This document shows positions 36,671 to 48,466 of a DNA stretch of 64,000 nucleotides, piece after piece. The notes beneath the pieces were generated by a model. The model made no database searches. It was not told the DNA's origin and was given only the letters and a program-made list of their open reading frames with translations. Both the position numbers and the translations under genes were made by a program. Source of the DNA: Aralia elata (Eukaryota > Streptophyta > Magnoliopsida > Apiales > Araliaceae); contig CM068386.1 in assembly GCA_034770075.1 (NCBI GenBank), positions 41,019,990-41,083,989 of the forward strand. Reading direction: 5' to 3'. Numbering within the stretch: the stretch's first letter is position 1; every line of letters begins with the position of its first letter.

Positions 36671-39600
36671 TGTAATGTCCAGGAAATTTTTAAAACATTG
36701 TATCAAATTTATTTTGATAAATAAAATTCATTTTATATAATTCTATGAATTTTAATTGGATCCACGTGAGAATTATTATTTAATTATAATTATACGGTCC
36801 AATAATTTTCTTGCATTAAAAAGGGGCTCATTAATAGTGTGATTTAAATTTGTGAGTTAACCCTAAGATTTAATTTGCAAGAAATTTGGAAGAAAAATTA
36901 ATAAATAAATTCATTTCACTATTAATGGATTAAATAAATCGAATGAGGTATTATTGAAAACAAATATCTTAAATAAGTAATTAGTGGAATTAATTATTCA
37001 ATTTAAATATTAGCAACATAATGTTATTAATTTTAATTGGGTTATCTCTTTTTATTTTTACTGATCCAATATCAAGTTGGGTCGAACCCATTTTCCTTTT
37101 ATTCTCCTGTTGGACCAACTGTGTGGACTGGGTCAAGCTAAACCAATTGGGCTGGACCCCTTTCTTCTCATATCGGGTGTGACCCATTTCAAGTGGGTTG
37201 GGAAAAATTCATACCGTCAAAATAATTAGGTGCAGAAGAGGGGCTTGGGGTTAATCAAAGCCTAATGGCCTAAGATTTCAGTCGGATGGAATGGGAGAGG
37301 AGCAGAGATGTCAAGTGCCGGCAATAGCAGGGAATGAGGCTAGCGACCGGCGGGCATTCATAGACTCGACATGAGCGACCGAGCAACTGCAAACGGACCA
37401 AGGGTCCTGAGCATTCGGCGATTCGACCGACGAGACTGTGCGGCACAAGGGGCTGCCGACTGAGCTTAGCTGGGTTTGAAAAGGACTTGATGTAGACAGC
37501 CTCCCGCCTATTCCTCTCTAACCCTTGGGTACTGCTCTGTCAATTGGAGTATTAACCCACGAATGGGGCAGATTTCCGCCTATAAATAGGAACCCCAAAT
37601 TCGCCTAACCAAGTATTTGGGCTCAGTAAAGTTTGAGTTTTTCTTTTTATTTTCCTTTTCTTTCCGGCGTCAAGCAAGCGTGAAGGTTGCGAACGTAGGG
37701 CAATCCGAAGAGGGAAGCCAGCTTGTGGATGTCTGCCGGTTTCACGTTCTATTTCGGAAGAAGAAGGAGAACAGCAGCTAGGAGTCACCTTCGCGCCGAC
37801 TCCACGCTAAGGTATAACTGGTTCTGTTTGTGTTTGATGTAATTTGATTGGGAGGGATCATGTAAGATTCCGGCGGTATAATGCTGCAGTCGGTTTTGTT
37901 TAGTGGGAAACCTTAGTATGCCCACCATGTGTTTGTGGCAAAGCCTGAATGAGCCAGATTTCTACTTTTGTGTTTATTGTTCAGTCAGCAACATTGTTTA
38001 TGAGGTCAAAACTTCGGTTTATTTGTGTTAAGTGTTTGGGTTGTTCACAGAAAATTGAAATAAACGTTGTATGCTTACCGTTTGTTAGTCGAAGCTTGTA
38101 GCTATGAACCTTGGTTATGAGTACTGAGTGTGTAATATAAACAACAACAAACATTGGGCAGTATGGAGCAGGGGCGGCTGAGCGACGGCCAGTCGTTGGT
38201 ACTTGACCTGGCTCTATTAACCCGATTTTGGATGTTTTTTTTTTAAAAAAAAAATATAAATAAAAATAATAATAATAATAATAAAAATATATATATAATA
38301 ATAATAAATACTTGATCTAGTTATTATTCTACTAATATTGAATAATAATTAGGTACAAAGAAAAGTTATAAATTTATTATTCGACATTAAATAATACATA
38401 TTTAATTTATATTAATTAATCAGGAAATAAATAATTATTTATTAAATAAGGATAGTTTAGTTATTACTCAACTATAAATAAAATTAATAATTATTTATTA
38501 TTTGATAAAGATAATACATACTTAATTATCGTTAAATAAATATTAAGTATGAGCAAGGTTAGCAAATAATTATTTATTATCCATACATAATGAATAAAGG
38601 TAATAAATATTCAATTATTATTTAATCTTATAGCAATTAAGTATAAATAAAAGATAATGAATATTTACGTATTGTTTAATGAATACTAAATAAATAATTA
38701 AGCAGGAATAAAGTGATAAAATAATAACTAATTATCACTGAAATTATTGTTTAAATAATAAATAAAGATATTAAATATTTAATTATTATTTAATATTGAA
38801 TAATAATTAAGTATTAATAAAGTTATTAAATGAGAAGGAAAATAACTACTTAATCATTAATGAAATAATGATTAAGTATAAGTGAGATTTATAAGTTAAT
38901 TATTTTTGGCCTTAATAAATAATGATAATAAACACTTAAGGCTTATTTAATAGCAAGTCAGTGCGTGTAGAATTAATACATTAAGTAATGTTGAATAAGG
39001 AACAATGTTAATAATTACTCCATTACCCCTAAGGTATATAGTAATTAAGTATAAATAAAATTGAGTAAGTGACCAACTAGTATTTAGTTGCTATTAAACC
39101 ATGATAAACTTATAAAGATTATTAACCCATATTTAGAGACGATAAGGGTAATAATCTGAACATTCGAAGAACAGTAATCATGATTAGCTATCAAATATTT
39201 TAATAGTTAAAGGTCATTAAGTTGATTTCTGTTAAGCTAATGATTAGACAGAAATTAAATATATATGGTGAATTGTTTGTCTGCTAAATAAATAGCGTAA
39301 GTGGGTATAATTACGCAATGCTAATGGATGAACCAACTCTACCAACTGATAGGTTATCCAAGGTCAAGTAATTAAAGCTAAGATTTAATTGTAGCTGAGC
39401 AAACATGCAAGTTCTCTATCCCGAAACTTTAAATATTGCAAGTTCCTAACCCTAAACTTCTTACATTATTGCAAGTTCTCCTTTACTCAACTTTTACATT
39501 GAGCAAATTTCTAAGCCTTATGCACTATTTTTAATTCGTGCAAAAAGGTATATATATACTGTTGCAAGTTATTCTTTAAGCTTGAGTTTTTATCTCCAAG

Positions 39601-40467
39601 CATGCCTTAAGTGGTCTAATTACTTTCTAAATTATTCCACATCTGTATATTTATTGACATTCGCACTCGTGCATTTGAAATTCGTATATTTAAATTCAGG
39701 AATTTATAAACCATTCATGGTAAGTCTGAACCCTTGTTCGGTCAGACAAATATGTGAGAATTTATAAAAGCTATCTGAACCAATCAATGGTAAGGATTCT
39801 TAGACTGTATGAACACCCCTTTATTTATAGGGGAGTACCCCACGTACCGTATATAAGGTACAAATAGCAGAATTAAATGTTATGCATATACATAGGGTAC
39901 GCGAGGCTGATCCCCTCAAGTACGTTATTCTGTAGCCAGTAACCAGAGGGTCAACCAGCTATTGACTCCTTTGGAAGTTATTGTTCAAAGTCTATTTGAC
40001 TATCAATTGTTCTAAAAGCAATTATTGTTCTTGCTTCTGATTTTTCTAATGTTGAAATTCCTTAATATCCCTTCATCATGATATATCCTTATTGTCATAC
40101 TTTAAACTTGCTGGGCAAACTCGTTGCTCATTCCTGCTATATCATGATCTCATTGCAGCTAAACCAGAGACGTTAGGGAAGAACAACGGGAAGGAAAAGA
40201 TGAAGTGATAGACTTCATGTAGCAGAAGATAAAACTATGTGTAGTTAATTACTATAATGTAATTTAATCCCTGATAGTTATTAGGGTACGGATTGTGTAT
40301 GTGTTTAAGGTTATTTGTATTATGGGACTAGTAACACCTTGTAATGAACAACGTATGTTTATTTTATTCCGCATTTTAGTTACCATATGTTGTTAGAGGT
40401 GAATGTTTGTATTGGATCGTGATGACCGGATCCGGGTATTTGGAGACCCGAATTTGGGGGCGTCACA
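36671..40467 (+). repeat. Array LTR C
   Basis: 3797 bp with the same ends as LTR A and B. TATA box 37581-37587, nested inverted repeat 40075-40148. By the sites I compared, it shares some variants with A and some with B. Confidence 0.92.
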
Positions 40468-42244
40468 GGTTGGTATCAGAGCTATAGGTTATAACCCTTA
40501 GGAGAAAGAGTCCTTAGGCTATAACCTGAGAGAATATAGAGGAATAGAAGGGGATAGAACTCATATAGAGTTATTTTTAGGTAGAAATTTATTATGATCT
40601 TAAAATTGAGGATTTGGATCATACGTTGGTGTTATTAAGCGTGTGGATAATTTGAGGAATGTGTATTGATGAGATAATATGGTAAAGTGAAGACCATTAA
40701 GTATGGACGATCCATTGTAAGCTGGAGTTATAGATATTCGAGGTAATTAGATTAATCATTTGATGCTATTAATCAATTCTGTGGCTATTGATCAATTTTT
40801 GTGGCTATTCATTAGATAAGATATTGGAGTGATGTGGTATAGAGTTTCTTTGTGATGAAGAGAGGGTACCTTAGAATCTGTTGGGTTAAGGTTTGCAAGA
40901 AAGAAATGATTAATTCGATAAATAATGAATATATCGATATTTTGAAGTGTTAGTTAAGTTATTAAGCTTTATGGTGGAATGCCAGGTGAGACAAAGGTAA
41001 TGAACTCATATAGAGTTGTTAAGCAAAAGTTGAGAGTATTAAGATGAATGATTTTATATGCAAAAAAAAAAAAAAAAAATTTAAGAGATGACTGATGGCA
41101 ATTTAGATTGTTTTGATGATTAGAAAGGAGAGACAACGGAGAGATTATAAGAAATGAACCAAGGGTAGATTTAGTGTCTGATCTGGAAAAAGTATCTAGA
41201 GATGGAACTGAATGATGAGATAATAGAAATCCCTAAGGAGGATCAATTGGAGCCGATATAAGGAATAGGAGGAAATGAAAGAAAGAAAGGTTAAGTCTGA
41301 GAGTTATAAGACCTTTGTGAGTCGTAATGAATGAAGAATAGTAGTCAATGTATATGTACTAGTATACCTATGCATGTAAGAAATGTGAATCTCAGTTTTT
41401 GTACAGCTAGCAGTATATCTGTTGTAAGTCCCAATTTTGTGTAAGTTGTGGAGTAGTTATGTGAATCCCATCTTGTTGTTAGTAACAGAGGGATAAGTGG
41501 ATATCAGGAATGCTATATGATGTAAGTAGTACGAGGTACTAAGATGAGCTTATTAGTATTTACTAAAGGTGCCTTGAGTTGATATGATGATGATACATCC
41601 CCACTTTTCAGATCTAAGGGAATGGAGTTCTTATTAATCCCATCTTTTGTGTCTTAATGGTATAGTTAACATTTATAGGAATATGCCGGAATTATAAGTG
41701 TTTGACACACTAAAGGGTGTATGAATATAAATGTGGTATTATTATTACATGATTGATTGTGATCGATTTGTGCCTTGACTCTTAAATGATAACATCAGTA
41801 GAATTTTGCACGATGTGTAAAACAAGAAGGATTTATGTAAGGTTTTGTTTAGAACAAACAATGCCGTCAAGGAGACAACCCCGATACACGAGGGTGGAAG
41901 AGACAGTGAATAACGAGGAGGGTCAGACTGACCCCAAGAGGACCTTTGTGAACTTGTTAGAGGAAACGATGCAAGACAGACCAGCCATTGCGGTTGTTTG
42001 GCCATGAAATCACATGGCGAACTTTACGGGTTTCAAATTACTAGGACCACCGGAGTTTCGTGGGAATATGGATTCGAGTGAAGCCCAGACATGGGTAAAA
42101 GAAATGGAAAAAGTTTTCAAGGTCGCAAGAGTGACCGAAGAACAGAAGACTTCGTTTGCCACTTTCATGAGGAAGGGTGAGTCAAATTACTGGTGGAAGG
42201 CGAATAGAAGCCGAGCTGGGGAAGGCGCGACTGCGTGGACTCGT
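40468..42244 (+). pseudogene. gag: Third array unit: primer site, leader and start of gag, truncated
   Basis: Primer site TGGTATCAGAGC at 40471-40482, leader to 41860, gag ATG at 41861. The in-frame TGA at 42005-42007 is the same as in the other units. Gag follows units 1 and 2 to GCGTGGACTCGT and then departs abruptly after 42244. Everything from mid-capsid onward, including pol and a further LTR, is lost. Confidence 0.9.
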
Positions 42245-42321
42245 AAGTATGCTACTATTTTATATCTATAGATATATAAATTATTTCTATCTATTTTATC
42301 ATCATTCATAAGTATGCTACT
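42244..42321 (+). repeat. 13-bp direct repeat at the array breakpoint
   Basis: TAAGTATGCTACT at 42244-42256 and again at 42309-42321, enclosing 52 bp. The first copy starts at the last base still shared with the array. Confidence 0.7.
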
Positions 42322-43427
42322 TACACAAGTTATTTGACAAGTTAGTGAAAGACCATGATTATTAGTACTTCTTTTTTAATCCATACAAGCAAACTTTAAA
42401 AAATCAACAACTCACCCAAGTGGGTCCTCCCCATCCCATTTTCGGCAGCCCACTCTCCTTTTTGGCTCCAATTTTTTATTTTCTTTTATTGCATTATAAC
42501 ATACTTAAGTTGTTTGCAATATTTTCCAAATGGGTCACCAATTGGACTTTTATTTAAACCAATTTGGGCTCACTTTTAATTGTTTGGGCCACTAGTTTTC
42601 AATGTTATTAATTCAATATTTGGGCTACTAGTTTATTAAATCTTTTGCTAAACATTCCAATTGAGCTAAGTTAATAAGTTTACATATTAATTATATCAGT
42701 CCATAATCAATTAAATGAGTGAGCTTGGTTAATTAATTAATTAGACTAGTCCACTAGTATTTACTTACTAATTGGACTATTAAATATCATTATTCATATA
42801 TCACATAATTCTCATCAATTAATACTCATATTAATTAATTTACAAAATTTATTTACTTATTATATTCACTTTAATTGAATATTTAATTAGTTTATTATCT
42901 TATTAATTTCTTTGATATTAATACTCTTAGGTTAGTCCACTAATTTAAATAACTATTAGTGGGCCTTACTTTAACTAATAATTAATCACATAGATCATTA
43001 ATCACATATTCATTCATTATATGCCACAAAGTTTTTTTTTTAATATCATTGAGAAATAATTTAATAAACTTATTTCTTGGCTTTCCTTTTTGTTCCATTA
43101 ATTCATTAACTTAAGTAGCCCTAATTGGCTTGATAAGCTATTACACATTCATATAATCACTTTATATAATTCATATCAATAATTATAAATCTTTTTAATT
43201 TACCATTCAATGCCAATATTCAAGCTATGTTAATTTATAACATAACTTATCTTGCTTTTTCCTTAATCAAATTGATTAAGTATTCATCTTAGTTAACTTA
43301 AAATATATAAATTAACTATCTTGCTTAATTCACATATTCACTTATATGCTCCAAGTAATTTCTAATAAATAAAAAAATTATTCGTAAAATTTACATATAT
43401 AATCATATCAAATTCTCGGTCCTTACA
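42245..43427 (-). repeat. Gypsy-type LTR fragment (5' part, minus strand)
   Basis: On the minus strand it begins TGTAAGGACCGAGAATTTG, close in type to the TGTGACAACCC and TGTAATGTCC starts of the other gypsy LTRs. It contains runs such as GGGCCCACTTGGG-like and GCCCAAATT-like words also seen in the LTR at 14117. It stops at the array breakpoint. AT-rich, no coding frame. Confidence 0.5.
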
Positions 43428-43818
43428 ATCTTTATGGTTTTACGCGAAACAACAAATATGTTAGTTTCCAGAGGCACAAAAGATATCTAGAAGGGGGGGA
43501 TTGAATAGATTCTTTAAAAAACTTTTGCATTTTCTTCTCTTTTTCAAAAAGGATGACTTAACAGTTTAGTTAATAAATCAAATAATTAAGCACAGCGGAA
43601 TATAATTTAAGAGAACCCTTTGTAGAAATAGAACGGTAGTATAGAATATAATAACACAGTGATAAAACAGTTATAGCAGTTATAGCAATTGAGAAGTGCA
43701 AAGAGATAGAGACAAGGTTTTAAGTGGTTCGGAGCACACAAGACTCCTACTCCACTGTTCTACTCCTCGAGTAGCAAATCCACTAAGGATATCGTTACAA
43801 CTGAATCACAAAGATTCC

Positions 43819-43953
43819 TTCAAGACCTGCAGTCTTGAAACACCAGTACACAACGTACTCTTCAAAGCCAACAACCTTGGAACTCTGTAGACTAAGACCA
43901 GCAGCCTTAGAATCTCTTGTACCCTTTGGTACTCAACAAGTCCAGCAAACTTG
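43819..43953 (-). repeat. Short inverted repeats with TGCTG/TGCAG loop in the solo copia LTR
   Basis: On the minus strand: TTCAAGAC/GTCTTGAA around TGCAG (43819-43839), CTAAGGC/GTCTTAG around TGCTG (43892-43910, one G:T pair), and CAAGTT/GACTTG around TGCTG (43937-43953, one G:T pair). A weaker unit lies near 43863-43880. Same plan as 2006-2300. Confidence 0.7.
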
Positions 43954-44701
43954 ACTTAGGTTGGTCACCTGTTGACCCTTTCACTTGATAGAGAGTGATT
44001 GTTGTGTTGCTACTGAGTTGCTTAATGCATATGGTTTGATAAACTCAGCAGCGAAGCAAGATGTTTCCCTTTGGATTGTAGAATGATGATGTTTCAGATA
44101 TTATCTTCTTTTCGTTTTACTTGCTTAATCTGAAACTTCAATCTGTCTGCCTTAAGTAGATGCTCGGAGAAATCTTTCCGTTGAAATGTAGCCGTTGCAT
44201 CTGATTCTTCTGTTGAGATGTGTTGCTACTTTTAGGAGTAGTTTATTCCTTGTTGACTGTAGTAGTGGGGTGAGTCAGCTTCCATTAGTGTGAACCAAGA
44301 CAGTGGTAGGAATGGTGTTCTGACTATCTTGCAGACTATAGCTGTTTGTTCCCCACTTATTTGTTTAATATTCAACATCTGTCTTGGGCAGGTCATTCCA
44401 CTGTCAATTCGTTATGGGCAACTTAGAATATTCATTTTCAGATCTGAATTGCTCGTCTGACTTCCCGACTCTACGTTCTTGCTAGTCATAGTGTTGCTAG
44501 TGTGTTTGTAGAGTTGCAACTCTACAGTCGATTGATACTTGCAGTCATTCACTGTGATCTTCATACTTCATTTAGATCATCCTGGAATAATATCACAACT
44601 TGGCCTTTATGTTCTTCTTCTGAGGTGCTGATTTAGTCTGTGAGCATTGGCAGAGACTTCTCTATGTTTATGAGAGTTTGTCTTGTGATGCAGAGACAAC
44701 C

Positions 44702-44900
44702 CTACGTTTTGTCGAGGAAGCTCTACGTCCTGCTGAGGAAGCCTCTACGTCCTGCCGAGGAAGTCTCTACGTCCTGCCGAGGAACCCTTTATGTCCTGCC
44801 GAGGAAGCTCTACGTCCTGTCGAGGAAGTCTCTCGTCCTGCCGAGGAACCCTCTACGTCCTGCCGAGGAAGCTCTACGTCCTGTCGAGCAGGCTCTACGA
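44702..44900 (-). repeat. 21-22-bp minisatellite in the solo copia LTR
   Basis: About nine units of CTACGTCCTGCCGAGGAAG-type sequence (plus-strand reading) at 21-22-bp steps. Overlapping plus-strand frames of 74-97 codons across it are by-products of the repeat. The core CGTAGAG (minus strand) is also repeated, without strict tandem order, in the related LTR at 61740-62100. Confidence 0.85.
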
Positions 44901-45252
44901 TCGTATGGCAAAACCAGTGATGGCAAGTCTTAACTCCGAAGTTGGGCTGATTGCTCTACGACCTTTTGCTGGGAGTATGGCAGTACTCTGCGATCAACAC
45001 ACAAGATCAACCTAACAAGTTTGATCTTTTCTATTCTAAGTCCTTTGTACACCACCTTCAAAAAGGACTTTACAAATTGCTTAGATATAATAGATATACA
45101 ATACAACTTAGAATATCCTAACACATTTGATCTTCTCTGTTCTAAGTCCTTGTACATATGTCTCACATTAAGGACTTTACAATTTTAGCTACTGATACAC
45201 ATATTCATTAAGAGCACAACATCAAATTTAAACCATGATTCCTAACAAAATA

Positions 45253-45753
45253 TATATATGCTATGTATCTAAAGTACGAATTTGTTACCTAGTGCTTTGT
45301 TAGATTAACAAGTTTTGAAAATCTGTACAGTCTCTAGTATCCTCAAGATCTTCCCTCCTATAACCTTATGCTGAACCTGGAGTGTGGCCTCCAAAGCACC
45401 CTTCTAGAAAAGCCTCTAGCTACGTTTTTCCTAAGCTGAAAGAGAGAATACAAAATTTAGTATTTTCTTCTGATAGGAAAAAACCCCAAAATACGTTTCT
45501 GATCAATGATATATATAATAACATTAATACTTACCATCTCTTAAGAATCTGGTCCATATTAAGCTAGGAAGTGGATCATAAGGGATTCCTCTTCTGACTC
45601 CAATACTTATCTAGATATTATTATCTAATAATTATATTCAAAATAAATATTAATTACAATTAATTCCATAAATAATTGTAATTGCACTTCAGTCCAAGAA
45701 TTAATTAAATAAACCCTTTACTAATAAACTGTAAATATTTTCTCTATAAATGT
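45253..45753. other. Unassigned AT-rich stretch
   Basis: About 500 bp between the solo LTR duplication and the next LTR. No coding frame, repeat or RNA gene that I can support. It presumably continues 43428-43453 as the older sequence into which the solo LTR inserted. Confidence 0.5.
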
Positions 45754-46743
45754 TGTTGATGCTCGGATTTTTCTCTAAAAATTATGCCCTTTTTACTATT
45801 TTCATTTTTAGGATTTAATAGTTCTAAGGGTGATTTTGGAAAAAAAATAGACATAAAATGTCGACGGGATTTTGAAATGTTCATTTTAATGATGGGCCAA
45901 TTAGACAAAGCTGCCAATTGGTAAAGATTTAAATGGATGTACCAACTCATCCGAATTTTAGATTTTTCACAATTAAGATGACCCATATGTGACTCCGTAA
46001 AATTGGTCCGAAACTGAGATTCATAAAGTTCGAGGGCTTGCTTAAGCGAGGGGGAAGGTGTTAGGCATCCCTGACTTCCGTGAAAACACGGTTACCGCTT
46101 TCTTAATGATTTCCTTAAATGTGTGTGTATGTGTATGTGTGCATAGGCTTATGTGAATTGGTAATCTAGGGTCGTCTCCTAGAAATAAGTTACAAGTCTA
46201 TACATATCTTGGGGGTCATTTCCTATGGTCGAGTCGTGTAATCTAGGGTGTCGCCTCCTAGAGTCGTCGAGATCGTGTTTATTTTGGAAAATAACTTTGA
46301 GCCTTTTTGAACCTATGCACGAAGGATTCGATTTAAAGAGAAAGTTTCAATTTTAGTTTTCGCTTGACAAAACCTTTTTGGGGAATGTTTTGGAAGACAT
46401 GGTTTCCAAACCTTTCATCAAATAAGAATCGAGGTTCTACATTACTTCCAATGTTAACCTAGCGCTATCTAATAACCTAGATTGATTCAATTTTACAAGA
46501 TCTTAGTCGATTCGAAAATCGTTTTGTGTCGAAAGATAAAGCAAGCATCAAAATAGGGTTGGAGCTACCCGTGGTCATGAAAGCCATCTAAATAGCCTCA
46601 AGCACCTCGCAATAATAAAATCCACTATCACGGGGGCCTTAAATCCGATTTTCGTGGGCTGAGACCCTCGATACCGTTTTAAGGTCCAAATTTACATTTA
46701 CAATGATTGACTCGCAAATATTACAATCGCGAACTATGTCCAT
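45754..46743 (-). repeat. Outer Tat/Ogre-like LTR, part 1
   Basis: Diverged relative of the LTRs at 48467 and 56457. It begins TGTTGATGCTCGG where they begin TGTCGACGCCGG, and shares the AATGGATGTACCAACTCATC and AAGGTGTTAGGCA words. The LTR is read on the minus strand. It is interrupted at 46743 and resumes on the far side of the chromovirus remnant. No primer site lies outside 45754, so this is a 3' or solo LTR. Confidence 0.7.
46651..46743. repeat. 93-bp direct repeat, left copy
   Basis: Starts TTCGTGGGCTGAGACC and ends CTATGTCCAT. Repeated at 60826-60918 with one visible difference (ACATTTA versus ATATTTA). It abuts the CA end of the chromovirus LTR remnant. Confidence 0.9.
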
Positions 46744-48466
46744 TGTGACGCCCCCAAATTCGGGTCTCCAAATACCCGGATCCGGTCATCACGATCCAAT
46801 CCAAACATTCACCTTTAACAACATATGGTAACTAAAATGCGGAATATCATAAACATACGTTGTTCATTACAAAGGTGTTACTAGTCCCAGAATACAATAA
46901 CCTTAAACACTTACACAAATCCATACCCTAAATAAATGTCAGGGTTTAAATTACATTAACCATGATTAACTACACGTAATTTAAAATCTACTACATGAAG
47001 TCTATCACTTCATCTTTTCTTTCCATTTGTTCTTCCCTGACGTCTCGGGTTTAGCTGCAATGAAGTCATGATATAGCAAGGATGAGCAACGAGTTTTCTC
47101 AGCAAGTTTAAAGTATAACAATAAGGATATATCATGATGAAAGGGATTTAGAAAGAGATTTCAACAATAGAATTATCAGAAGCAATAACAATAAATGCTT
47201 TTACAACAATTGGTAGTCAAATAGACTTTGAACAATAACTTCCAAAGGAGTCAATAGCTAGTTGACCCTCTGGTTACTGGCTACAGAATAAGTACTTGAG
47301 GGGATCAGCCTCGCGTACGCTATGTGTATGCATAACATTTAATTCCGCTAGTTGTACCTTATATACGGTACCTGGGGTACTCCCCTATAATAAAAGGGGT
47401 GTTCATACAGTCTAAGAATCCTTACCATCGATTGGTTCGGATAGCTTTTATAAATTCTCACATACTTGCCTGACCGAACAAGGGTTCAGACTTAATCATG
47501 AATAGTTCATAAATTTCGGAACTTTAAATAGATATACGAATTCAAATGCACAAGTGCGAATGTCAATGAATACATGGATGTGGAATAATTTTAAAAATAA
47601 TTAGACCACTTAATGCATGCTTGGAGATAAGATTCAAGCTTAAAGAATAACTTGCAACAATATATACCTTTTTGCACGAATTAAAAAATAATGCATAAGG
47701 TTTAGAAACTTGCTCAATGTAAAAGTTCAGTAAGATAGAACTTGCATTCAATATACTGAAAGAATGAAGTTAGGGAACTTGCCTGTTTGCTCAGCTACAG
47801 ATAAAATTTAGCTTTAATTAATTGATCTTGGATAACCTATCAGTTGATAAAGTCGGTTTATCCATTAGCATTGCATAACTGTATATCGATACACTCACTT
47901 ATGCTATTTATTTAGCAGGTAACCAATTCACCATATACAGTTAACTACTATCTAATCATTAGCTAAACGGAAATTAGTTAATGACCTTTAATTATCTCTA
48001 AGTATGGGTTAATGATCTCTATTTATTATTTATAATATAAATAATAAATTTATTATGATTTAATAGCAACCAAATAACAATTGATCACTTATTAGTATTA
48101 CTTGCGCTTATTTACTATTCAACTCTAAGGATAATTAAGTAATTATCACCCCTCAGTCTTTATTTAATAATTAATGCATTAACTCTACCCATACTTAATT
48201 AATAATAATTATGTAACCATTACCTTTATTTATAATAATACTCATACTTTATTATTATTATTTAATGTTAATTAAATAATAATTAAATATTCATTATCTT
48301 TATTTATTATTTAATGTTAAATAATAAATATTCATCTTGTTAACTTATTCATACTTAATTATTATTCAATATTAATTAAATAATAATTAAATATTTATTA
48401 TCTTTATTTATTATTTATAAATAATTATTTCATTATCTTATTCATACGTAATTATTATTAATTACA
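46744..48466 (-). repeat. Chromovirus LTR remnant D, part 1 (3' end)
   Basis: Minus-strand reading ends GGGGGCGTCACA at 46744. It matches the 3' half of the array LTRs, including CAGCTAAACCCGAGACG, the nested inverted repeat 47066-47138 and the AT-rich repeat zone. It is split at 48466 by a Tat/Ogre-type element. Confidence 0.85.
47066..47138 (-). repeat. Nested inverted repeat in LTR remnant D
   Basis: Outer arms TCATGATATA and TATATCATGA are preserved. The inner pair is GAGAAA/TTGCTC, one mismatch from the GAGCAA/TTGCTC form. Confidence 0.7.

Larger units (their letters stand above)
17922..42244 (+). mobile_element. Tandem array of a Tekay/Del-like chromovirus (LTR-int-LTR-int-LTR-partial int)
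   Basis: Three near-identical LTRs (17922-21717, 27293-31098, 36671-40467) alternate with two full internal regions and a truncated third. The repeat period is 9371 and 9378 bp. Neighbouring units share an LTR, as expected from unequal recombination between LTRs rather than separate insertions. Both complete internal regions carry the same stops, frameshifts and catalytic change, and the partial third shares the early stop, so the founding element was already dead. Pol order PR-RT-RH-IN, a chromodomain-like C-terminus and 3.8-kb LTRs point to the Tekay/Del clade. The left flank is ATGAT. The right side is broken at 42244 inside gag, so the outer target duplication cannot be checked. Confidence 0.88.
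43459..45247 (-). mobile_element. Solo copia LTR with target-site duplication
   Basis: Minus-strand reading starts TGTTAGGAATC and ends GGAAACTAACA (1789 bp). It is flanked on both sides by AAATA (43454-43458 and 45248-45252), a perfect 5-bp target duplication. There is no internal region, so the element was reduced to one LTR by recombination. It belongs to the same family as 1239-2653 and 61581-63156. The 3' end carries the TTCAATCCCCCCTTCTAGAT block typical of these copia LTRs. Confidence 0.85.

Noticed and set aside
44702..44900. CRISPR-like array of short repeats
   Set aside because: Units are contiguous and degenerate with no unique spacers, the sequence is plant nuclear DNA, and there are no cas genes. 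It is a minisatellite.
44640..45015. Overlapping plus-strand frames of 74-97 codons
   Set aside because: By-products of the 21-22-bp minisatellite, and they run opposite to the LTR that contains them.
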